A stretch of 64,000 nt of DNA from the NCBI GenBank assembly GCA_944470555.2, contig OX104132.1, positions 6,023,755 through 6,087,754 on the forward strand, read 5' to 3'. The stretch comes from Heterobilharzia americana. Taxonomy: Eukaryota; Platyhelminthes; Trematoda; Strigeidida; Schistosomatidae. The notes under the pieces are model-generated. The model was not told the origin of the DNA and did not search any database. It worked only from the letters and a program-made list of their open reading frames with translations. Made by a program: the position numbers and the translations under genes. Below, piece after piece: positions 56,064 to 64,000 of this stretch (its first letter is position 1; each line of letters opens with the position of its first letter).

Positions 56064-56399
56064 GATGGTAGAGACATGTATTATACATGGCAAATCGTCA
56101 TCTTCCTCGTCATACAATACCGGCCAAAGTAGGTTCAGACTAGAAAAGGGCTCGAGGCGGCAAGACTAAAACATGGCATCAATGTATGAGGTCTTTGTCT
56201 GTTGGTCTGGGCCATGCGGGGAGATGCTGACCGGTTGGTTGGGGTCCGCGGGACAAGAGGAACCAGTGGTTGGAGACTCTAGGTGATATGGTTCAGAATC
56301 GATGTCAGTGGCGCAGATGTATCCCCATACACACTATCCTCATCTTAACGCTATGCCAAATCCCGCCATTTTCTCAGTCTTCGTCTCTCTCTTTGAGTA

Positions 56400-57245
56400 C
56401 TTTATATTTCTTCTGACTGAATTTTCTGTCCTTCATCTTCCATTCCACTGCGTTTTTGCTTGATGTACTGATATGAGTTGTGGCGACTCAGGGAGTTGTG
56501 CAGTAGTATCTGGTCCCATGTTGGTTTGGATAAGTAAAGCAACGCAGGTGGGCCACATCTTGCCTCACAGCATTTCAACCAATGCACCCTCGTAAATGAC
56601 TTGGCAGTAACATTGTTTGACGAGATCCATATGCTCTGTTTGGTGGTGTGAGTCTTCAAACTTAACCGTCAGGATTTCTCCCAACGCGCTAGGAGCAGTG
56701 TAGTTAAAGAGTAGTGGAACCCAGCTTCTATATTCTGATAGCCAATGTTGTTGAATCATTTCCAAGAGAGGTAGTGCGGTCAGCCTTGCAAAAGTGGGTG
56801 GCATTTGGTCCGGAATACCAGTTGTCGTTTTGGTGTAACCTTGGCCTCTGATAGGTAGCCTAGGAACATCCTTCGTATCTAAAATGTTATTGAGAGAAGG
56901 ATAATCTTCCGAAAAGGTGTGATTATGGAGATTCGCTGAGACATATCTCATGCACATCTGCCAACAGGGAGTTGTGTACAGTCAAACGATTTGATTACCC
57001 ACCGAGTGTGGGTGCGTTGCAACCTGATAGCGGGGGATTCGGGAATTTACCGATCAGTTCACGGTGGTGTTAACACAGCGTTCTGGCAAGAGCATTCTTT
57101 TTCATCGGTTGCGTTGCTGTGTACGTTCCGCGCTTGGTGAGGGGACTGATCCCCGGATTTTGTGGATAGTGACATCTAAACAGATGAAACTCGGACTGGA
57201 AATATGGGTTGAACCAAGAGTTGGAGTGTGACTCTTCCTATTCAC
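56400..57245 (-). pseudogene. Frame-broken coding remnant of unknown identity
   Basis: Three minus-strand frames follow each other with little gap. 57235-57075 reads SWFNPYFQSEFHLFRCHYP, then TKRGTYTATQPMKK. 56957-56565 reads NNILDTKDVPRLPIRG, then MPPTFARLTALPLLEMI and FNYTAPSALGEILTVKFED. 56600-56402 reads EARCGPPALLYLSKPTWDQI, then HNSLSRHNSYQYIKQKRSG. Composition looks protein-coding throughout, unlike the flanks. I recognise no family. It begins just past the 3' end of the adjacent retrotransposon, so a processed pseudogene or another element's ORF are both possible. Confidence 0.4.
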
Positions 57246-57690
57246 TGTTTGAAGATATAAAATAACTTACTTATTACAATGAGAGATTAAATCACGCACA
57301 TTCACATTTTGACAGACTTATTTGCTAGGAATAAGCTTTTCAAGTATTTTAGTTCTAACAAGAGAAAACGTGACCGTAAAGGCATTATCGTTCCACCAAC
57401 TGTATCACATATCATTGCTTCAAAAAATAGGCCATATTTTGAAGCATGAAATTCCATAGTTCTGCATTATACACTAATTTCAAGGAGCGTCATTCACTCA
57501 GAAAATATTATTTTGACAAGCAGCCCAGTGGCTTAGTATTGCGTCTTACAGTGGGACTAAACTTTAGTGACAGAAAACCTTGGCGGCAACCAGTCAGGTT
57601 GGAAATGCCTTGTTCAAGGCCACTCATCAAGGTCAGTTACCGTACTGTTGATACTCCAAAATCTTTTGGTGAATTAGGGAGTAGATTATG
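57246..57690. other. Unassigned sequence upstream of the Merlin remnant
   Basis: A 125-codon frame at 57446-57823 spans this region but is in the wrong frame for the transposase motifs. It may cover the eroded N-terminal part of the transposon; no terminal inverted repeat was found. Confidence 0.3.
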
Positions 57691-58045
57691 TTACGGAATG
57701 GATGTGAAATTTGATGGGGAAGGTCTGTGGTCGAAATGGATTAACGTCTTGCTCAGAAATGTAAATACATATGAAGAAACTACTCTTTCAAAAAAACCTA
57801 CCTTAGCGCTTATACAAAAGTGAGTGACAGTGTGTACCACAACATACGCAGATGCTTGGAAGTCATATATGCCTCTGTCTAACACAGGTTACTCCCACTA
57901 AGCTATTTTTCATAAGAAGCACTTCGTTGATTGGATAACTGGAGTGCACATGGACAACTTTGAAGATATGTGGAGTCGTTTCAGAAAGTTATTAGGGCCT
58001 TTAACGGGCCAGCAAGGCGAAATGATATTGTTTCATACGGATTAG
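57691..58045 (+). pseudogene. Merlin (ISXO2-like) DNA-transposase remnant
   Basis: The catalytic blocks are visible in two frames. SVVEMD (first acidic residue at 57739-57741) is followed at once by a stop and RLAQKCKYI, echoing the VVEIDES...KRKY motif. TYADAWKSYMPLS holds the second Asp (57851-57853). After another stop come HKKHFVDWITGVHMDNFEDM (third acidic residue, Glu 57962-57964) and WSRFRKLLGPLTGQQ. The order VVE.D, D.W..Y, H...FV...TG.H...E is diagnostic of the IS1016/Merlin DDE family, which is known in schistosomes. The first two blocks are only ~110 nt apart, so a middle portion is deleted. Cut-and-paste activity is impossible. Confidence 0.68.
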
Positions 58046-59199
58046 TAGTAATACAGACATTAGTATCGTTTCAGAAATAATAAACCTATTGAAAATTCAG
58101 ATATCTCCATTTTTTATGTAAAACAGTAAAAATTGTAAACAAAGTATCATTTTCTTCAGTGATAATCTTGTCTTTCATATTCTTGATTCTGATTGGCTGT
58201 TCTGTGCTTGAATGTGATTGGTTGCCATCGTAGTTTAATGCTACTCGTTTTACATATCAAATTTCCACCTTCAGAGTTGGAATTCCGTAGGATAATTCAA
58301 TTTTTCACTGAATCCTACTTACCATGTATGTTATTGTTATTTTAAAAATTACAAGTATGCCAGGTAGCGAGTTCACATGCTCATCACCCATACGCCTGTA
58401 GGCCCATGCTCTTCTGATGAGCTTGATGGCAGACTAAATTAGAAGAATTAGGGACTGTGAAACAAAGCGAAAAGTCACAGAAATCTATTAACTTTGAACT
58501 TCTAAAACTCCTAGGAGGTAGCCATAACTGTGGTCCCCTTCTGAAAGGTGGGAATTACAATATCAAAGGATTCTTATAGATGAACTGAATGACTATTTGA
58601 ATAATCATCAACATAAGCTGAACATTCATATAAATGCTGAGAATTCTTTGAATGTCACAACGGAAGTCTCTAACTAACACTGCTATCGATGATTTGATGA
58701 AGACGCTTCGTTAGCTCATTCATGGAAGCAACCCTATAGTTTCCAGCCAAACTGGTATGATATATTGGTATTCATCTGGCGACCTGCTTGAAACTTGGTC
58801 TACCAAAAGTTTCCGCCGAACAAATGTGTCGAATTCTCTGCTTTAAATTTGTTTGAATCACTTGTCTTCTAAACGCGCCATGTACTCTCGTACAGTTTCG
58901 AAATGATTTCAGCCAGCCGTTTCTCGAGTAGATAACAAAGAATAGATGTCAAGTTTTGTGGAAACGGATCTTTTACTGTCCAAACGTTTATCACATTTTC
59001 ACTCCTAGGACGTTTAGCTCGAATGGCAGATTCTTGTCTTTGCTAAATAGGCAGTCACCAGCAAACACGTTCGACTTTCTGTACGTACTCGACTCAAGAT
59101 GGGAAGCTAATCCAACACCAGCTGACAGTTCAACATTATTGCCTTTAACAATACTATTATTAAAATCACTCCGATGCAGCAATCATTTCCTTTTAATAT
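58046..59199. other. Unassigned sequence
   Basis: A 101-codon plus-strand frame (58956-59261) precedes the element stub below and might be its eroded coding end, but motifs are not clear. Confidence 0.35.
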
Positions 59200-59340
59200 A
59201 TGGTTCTGGTAGTAAACTTGCTGAGAGTTCTATACTGTACATAACATATTATTTAGAATAAAGCGGCTATTACTATTACCACTACTACTATTAATATTAT
59301 TATTAACACCATTATTATTATTACACAATAAGAGATTAGG
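59200..59340 (+). mobile_element. Probable 3' stub of CR1-like family II plus ATT/ACT tail
   Basis: GAGTTCTATACTGTACATAAC...AGAATAAAGC closely follows the 3' end of the element at 19640-19692 (GAGAATCCTGTACTGTAAAC...AGAATAAAGC). It is followed by ~70 bp of ATT/ACT/ACC trinucleotide repeats, consistent with a retrotransposon tail. Confidence 0.5.
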
Positions 59341-59984
59341 TCCCTTCCGTTATCCAGATATGCGAAGCTGCTGGGTGGAGTGTTTCACTATCAGTCGTGC
59401 AACAAAAATTCCCGACATGAAAATTTCTTCTCTTCATAGCAATCAGAAGGTTATATGAAGGATAACAAAATGACCTATCGACACCTAATTGCTGGTTATA
59501 TTTCTGTCAACCGAAGCCTAACTTTATTTCCCTGTGTTTCAGATTCTTCTTGTAAGCTCTGTGTAATCGGAAAGTATAATTATTTTAGAATGAGGCAGAT
59601 CATGGTCAACATGGTATGCAACAACGGCTCCAACTACCAAGCGGCCGACACACGACTTTCACTGTAGTCCAACTACTTTTATCATAGCTCTTCTCTCAAA
59701 CCATTTGACAACGGTAGCGCTATTATACAGGTTGAGGAGCATAAAGGTGGGTTCTTTTCTAGGCCTTGGCAGCAGCGTGGTCCGAACGATGTTGAGAACT
59801 GGCTAAGAGGCGGCCTCCTAAAGTTCGAGAATGAAACCACTGGACTCAATTTGTCTTATTGGCTGCTGGGCGACGATGAAGAGAAGCCAACAGTGTATCA
59901 CTGAGAGAGACCACAAATTGTTTTCACATCTTAAAGAAAAACATGTCCTCCCCAGGAAGAGAGAGAAAGAACTAGCTGTTTAGG
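59341..59984. other. Unassigned sequence
   Basis: No supported feature. It may include the decayed 3' end of the next element. Confidence 0.35.
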
Positions 59985-60860
59985 TCATTTTCATATCCCT
60001 GTCTTATACCAACTTATCCCGAGAAAGGGACACGTCGTTAATACAATTCAGGAACTAAGAAGAGGGAGATACCTGTTGACCTTCGTCATCAGTGTAAATT
60101 AGTGGGTAGGAATTTCTAGCCGTTAATAAAAAAGAAACAGTAACGGGTCGGGAAAGGAATCCTGAGTCCATTCACTGGATACTGGTAACAGACTGCATTT
60201 AGACGGGCGATCTGTAACCGACGGTAATGGATTGCTGAGGTAAAAACTTGACCAAATAAGTAAGTTTCTGTACGCCTTTCTAAGCTGAAGTTCCTCACAA
60301 AGCAATTCATAAATAATTCTGATGAAGATATTAGAAGAGATAAGCAGCCCAAAATAAATATTTTTTTCTCCTGAAAAGAGAAATTTCAGCCATTCTAGTC
60401 CATCAATAATCTACTGTTACACAACCTATCAGGTAGAAACCAATGTCGACAGCCACCTAAGCTTGAGCTCTACATTGAGTAATCACAGAATGATTTACTT
60501 ACTACTTTCTCCGTAACCTAAGAAGGTGAAGGAACTAGGGGGATTGATCAGCAGCTATAGGCAGCAATTTTATTTCCACCTCTACATACTGACATGACTG
60601 CCACCTGTTTCCACTCATAAGGTAACCCATCCTCCAACGAAGAAACCCCTAACAGATTTACCTGGAACCAGATTTCCTGGAACACAGGATACCAACAAAC
60701 TCTTTGAGTAAGCTTGAGCAATAGCTATCAGTCCCAAAGATCTAGCAGGATATAAACTTGTCAAGATTCTGCCTTTCCTAGGCTGCTGGAAGCCCATGTG
60801 ACCTGACTCTTCTGTAATTTGAGTGCCCAGTTGGTGTGAAGTTGTATTCTTCATGTGTCA
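59985..60860 (-). pseudogene. Heavily decayed CR1-like RT
   Basis: Minus-strand frames in sequence give LYPARSLGLIAIAQAYSKSL (matching the LyP.LL..L...iA..Y..SL helix), VPGNLVPGK, after a stop EWKQVAVMSVCRGGNKIAAY (the .eWK.A.V.PiyKGG.K..A.Y block) and, further on, SEWTQDSFPDPLLFLFY (the SGVPQGSVLGPLLFLIY motif B, 60123-60170), then FTLMTKVN-like residues where FADD should be. The order and spacing are those of a CR1 RT, but nearly every motif is mutated and frames change repeatedly. An old insertion. Confidence 0.5.
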
Positions 60861-61469
60861 AGAGGAATGTTGAAAATTCTGAGCCAGCAGGTTAGCCACG
60901 CAGAGAAAGTGCAATGAGTCTCGAAGCTGTCAGGGTCTTAAACACTAAGAAGGATAATACTCACCTCATTCAACGGAGATTACAACACCCTTGTAAATCA
61001 CACCAAGGTCTCCCTTAGATCCTTACAGTGGCTTACCCTGTCTCTATGATTTTTAATGTAAATCTGTTAGGTATGCTTTTCTGTTGTCTCTAGTCCTCCA
61101 TACTGTTTGTAATTCCCCAAAGATTCCTGTCGGAACTTTTGCACCATATTAGCTTGCGAGTACCTGGCTTCATCCAGTGAAGATGAACCTTCTTGGTTCT
61201 ACGTGAGGAGATCAAGAGTGTGACGTTGTTAATTGTCCTCTAGATTGAAACTGGTCAGTCGGCAAAAACTCTCACGTCCAAACCTGTGCCACTAGTTAAC
61301 CCAGAGACATCTCCCGTGACGAGGAGCACTTCCATGTGTCGTCGCGGCAACACGCGATGACTCTGAAGTGAAGTGTCGAAGCTCCAATCAATCCCACTCC
61401 CGACCCTTTCCCGAAAATCATAATCCTGACGAAAACATGGTTGTTACCGGACACTGATGACACCGAAGT
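60861..61469. other. Unassigned sequence
   Basis: No supported gene or element. Confidence 0.4.
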
Positions 61470-64000
61470 TAACATAGACGACATGTTTCCTTTCAGGAGA
61501 GACAGAGGGCACAAGGACGGAGGGGGGGCAGCAATCCAGTCATCATAATAATAATATTTATTCACCACGGGGCGACACCATTTTTGTAGGTATGAACAAG
61601 TCTATATATAAATTACATTTATCATCATGGAAGTTAATCCCAATCCCCACCCGTTGTCACTAGAAGACAAAAGTGCTGCATGTTCATATAATGGAACATT
61701 CTAGCAGAACACGTATGCAAAAATTTACAATTTGGACAAATGAAAGTATTGTCTTCGAATTCACAAAAAATACGAGGTTTGTATCTCGACACGGCGTGTA
61801 TTACCTGGAGAAAAGCAAAGCTTGAAGCCAATGCTTCTATTGTAACAGTTTGTACTTTTTGCTTGATATAAAATAACGTGAAAATATGCGAAGATAGGAT
61901 AGAGATAACTAGCCAAGAGGCATGATGTTAGGGAGATAAACTTGAACTAATATCTAATATCCAATATTGATCGTGCGAGCGTAGAAAACTGATAGTTTTT
62001 GATCTCTCATGTCTATCTCTTAGGGCTTGGTTCGAGTTGTTCGGTTCACTCCTGCAGTGGACGAGGAAATCCCCTCTGCTTTATTGCTTTTAGCCTCAGT
62101 GAGGTGGATGTTTTGTAGGTTAGTAAGTTGTAATTTGTAGAGTGATTGGGGAGCTGCGGGTTGCTGGGAGGTTTGGGGAACTGCCGTAACTCCTGTCTGT
62201 GTAGGTACCTGAAAGAGAATAGTAAGGTAGTGGTAAAAGAATGAAGAAGAAAAAAGAAGGTAAGGAAAGAGAAAGGAAAAGAAAGAGAGGAAGAGGCGAA
62301 GAAAAGGAGGGGTGAAGAAGAGAAATGAAAGAGAGAGAAAGGTATGTTGGAATTGCCCGAATGGTAGCGTGGGTTTGGTTGCTACAGAAGAATTAGTAGG
62401 TAATGTGGGTGTACTAAGGAGGGAGATGGTGAGTGGTAGTTAGGAGGGAGTTGGGGGCCAGTGAGGTTGGTGACTACCTGAGTACGTCCGTGGTAGTCTA
62501 TGTGAGGTGACATAACTGTCTAATCGTCTCTTGAAAGAGTCGACTGAATGAGCTGTAACGATGTGTCGCGGTAAGGCGTTCCATAGAGCACATACTCTCA
62601 GGGAGAAAAATTGGACCTGAGTATGGTGTTGGCTCTCTGGTGTGCTATCTTAATGGCGTTTCCTCGTGAAGATCGTTGAGTTGATTTGTTTGCATGGTCT
62701 GCCTGATGGGCGATCTTGTATGCCATAATGAGGTCACCCCTTTTCCTGCGATAACCCAAGGTAAATAGGTATAGGTGCCTAAGTCTTTCAGGATACGTCT
62801 TTCCCCTTAGCCCCACAACACATTTTGTTGCAGTTCTCTGTATTCTTTCAAGGAGACTAGAGTCTCTCTTGAGTGTTGGAGGAGCCACCGTATTGAAGAC
62901 CTCTAGATGCGACCGCACGTAGAATTTGAAAATGGTGGGGAAAAGTTTGGGGGTGAGGGTGCCAAGCTGTCTACGCAGAAAGTGTAGAATGGCGTTCTCT
63001 CTGCTTGTCATACCTTTGTAGTTGGAGCTGGTGTCCAAGGTGTTGGAGAAGTTGAGCCCGAAATCTTTCTCCATGGACACTCTGGTGATAGCACGGTTGC
63101 TCAACATGTACTGGAAGCCGGTCGTACTTGCTTCATTTTTACTGATGTGCATTACTTCGCACTTTTCCAGGTTGAAGCTCAGGCCATTTTCCGACGACCA
63201 GAGCTCGAGTTGCTGCAAGTCCAAGATGGCGCTCTTCCTTTCTTTAGGGAGTTTGCACGAGTCTATAGAGTGCTCAAAGAGGTTGCGAAGTGGTTTAGTA
63301 AGCACCTCGGCGCAGTTTTTCAGAACCACTGGTTTCAGGTTATCGCAGCCAGGGGACTTGCCCGGACGTAGCCTAGATAGCTTCTCGAACACTTTTTTCT
63401 CTGTAATAGAGACGTGACAGAGGTATTCGTTATTTACGACCTGGTCAGTGTCGTAGCGAGTCGGTGTGGATCTTGTGTCAGTGCTGAGTTGGGCTTGGAA
63501 GTGTGAGCTCAAAAGCTCGGCAATCTCTAGACTGCCTAGTACACTCCCATCATGGCCTGTGACAAGATTCACTCCCTTACTGATCGACTTCCTTCTCGAC
63601 ATGAAGCGGTACACGTCTTTGGGATTGCTTTGTAACCTCGCCGCCAAGTTTGTTTGATAGGAAAATCTGTCGTACACACTCTAATGTTACAGTGGTTGCG
63701 AATCCTTTGTAGTTCAAGAAGTCAGACTCCCTGCGTGATGTACGCCACTTGAACCAAGCCTGCTTCTTGCTCTGGATAAGCCTCTCTGTCCCACGCTTTA
63801 ACGATGAGGTTCTCACTGATTGTTTGTGTGTTACTTCTGGTACACTGTGACTGATGGCCCCAGTGATTATTTTCTCCACCTCCAACCAGTGTTCATCTAT
63901 TATGAGATGAGCCCAGTCTACCGGTCATGAGATAGTCCCTCATGGTCTCATAGTTGGTCTTGCTGTAGCAACAGGAGGTGTTGGGCGTCTCCAGTTGCAG
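61470..64000 (-). mobile_element. CR1-like non-LTR retrotransposon, family I copy 3 (runs off the window)
   Basis: The longest copy of the family, minus strand. It has 3' sequence shared with copy 2 (61470-61945, including the TTA tail at ~61548-61565), the polypyrimidine region, the RT C-terminus, and then upstream coding sequence to the window edge. The 5' end lies beyond 64000. Substitutions relative to copies 1 and 2 are scattered at a few percent. The RT catalytic core is missing (see the ORF entry). Upstream frames (63577-63885 and beyond) match the linker between endonuclease and RT. Confidence 0.8.
62598..63677 (-). pseudogene. 359-codon ORF of family I with the RT catalytic core deleted in frame
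   Basis: The frame begins within the linker (NLAARLQSNPKDVYRFMSRR), passes SITEKKVFEKLSRLRPGKSP, GCDNLKPVVLKNCAEV and SCKLPKERKSAIL, then jumps at ~63222-63234 straight to DLQQLELWSSENGLSFN. In the related copy at 4640-5250 the same two points are separated by ~550 nt holding the FKKGDR, SGVPQG and FADD motifs. The deletion keeps the reading frame, and the rest is open for 359 codons to LRSNFSP. The product would have RT finger and thumb parts but no polymerase active site. No ATG marks a clear start. Confidence 0.75.

Larger units (their letters stand above)
52615..56345 (+). mobile_element. APE-type non-LTR retrotransposon, long decayed copy
   Basis: The 5' leader begins near ACCCGACCGATAGCTGCTAC (52620), followed by a ~700-bp untranslated stretch. 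The endonuclease runs 53364-54137, a linker to ~54860, RT 54860-55640, and the C-terminal region to ~56060 with trailing frames to ~56340. Many stops and frameshifts. A fragment of the same family lies at 26545-26790. I do not assign a clade with confidence; RTE- or CR1-related schistosome elements are the likely relatives. No target-site duplication was identified. Confidence 0.75.

Noticed and set aside
57446..57823. 125-codon plus-strand frame
   Set aside because: It overlaps the Merlin remnant in a non-coding frame; the catalytic blocks are in other frames.
1..64000. CRISPR array, rRNA genes, spliced-leader gene, 121-bp tandem satellites
   Set aside because: Looked for by eye; none of the expected repeat-spacer patterns, conserved rRNA blocks, spliced-leader sequence or satellite periodicities was seen.

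Overview
The window looks like AT-rich, intron- and repeat-dominated nuclear DNA from a blood fluke (Schistosoma or a close trematode relative). The case rests on several independent signals. Short tRNA-headed repeats carry type I hammerhead-ribozyme folds of the Sm-alpha kind. There are SR2/RTE-like and CR1-like non-LTR retrotransposons with ATT/TTA-rich 3' tails, and a Merlin (ISXO2-like) transposase remnant. Host exons are short, and the best gene has introns that grow from 45 bp at its 5' end to over 1 kb downstream. I cannot name the species from the sequence alone. There are no prokaryotic-style operons, rRNA genes, convincing functional tRNA genes or CRISPR arrays.

Layout. 1-2369 has no assignable feature. 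2370-5340 holds two stacked, 5'-truncated, minus-strand CR1-like elements. 5341-14034 is mostly unassigned, with a gag remnant and a CR1 endonuclease scrap on the minus strand (8030-8990), a well-phased pair of plus-strand exons (10241-10576), and two candidate minus-strand exons (11577-13022). 14590-21249 is a retrotransposon cluster: a hammerhead SINE, a minus-strand CR1 fragment, a 3-kb plus-strand endonuclease/RT element, and a plus-strand copy of the element seen at 2457 (its shared part looks identical). 22990-37265 is a SINE-rich zone with at least ten tRNA-like or hammerhead repeats. They include a palindromic one, a tandem pair with hammerheads 398 nt apart, and two oppositely oriented RT scraps. 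37867-41204 is an almost complete minus-strand RTE element flanked by a 12-bp target-site duplication.

42807-52318 is the most gene-like part, all on the minus strand. It contains a terminal exon encoding a C-terminal membrane segment, a five-exon gene for a 190-residue multi-pass membrane protein (45331-48254) whose two long introns each contain an antisense hammerhead SINE, a cysteine-containing candidate exon, and a candidate secreted Ly6/CD59-like exon directly abutted by a SINE. 52615-56345 is a long, decayed plus-strand endonuclease/RT element. 56400-57245 is a frame-broken coding remnant I cannot identify. 57690-58045 is the Merlin remnant. 59985-60860 is a decayed CR1 RT, and 61470-64000 is a third copy of the 2457 element, whose ORF has lost the catalytic RT core in frame.

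The real host genes are few and fragmentary. Exon calls rest on splice signals and phase agreement read by eye, without transcript support. The retrotransposons would supply the machinery that mobilises the non-autonomous hammerhead SINEs. The hammerhead repeats are the most interesting class: their copies together imply a complete ribozyme, and two arrangements (a tandem dimer and a snap-back palindrome) resemble the retrozyme and inverted-dimer structures expected from self-cleaving or circular RNA intermediates.
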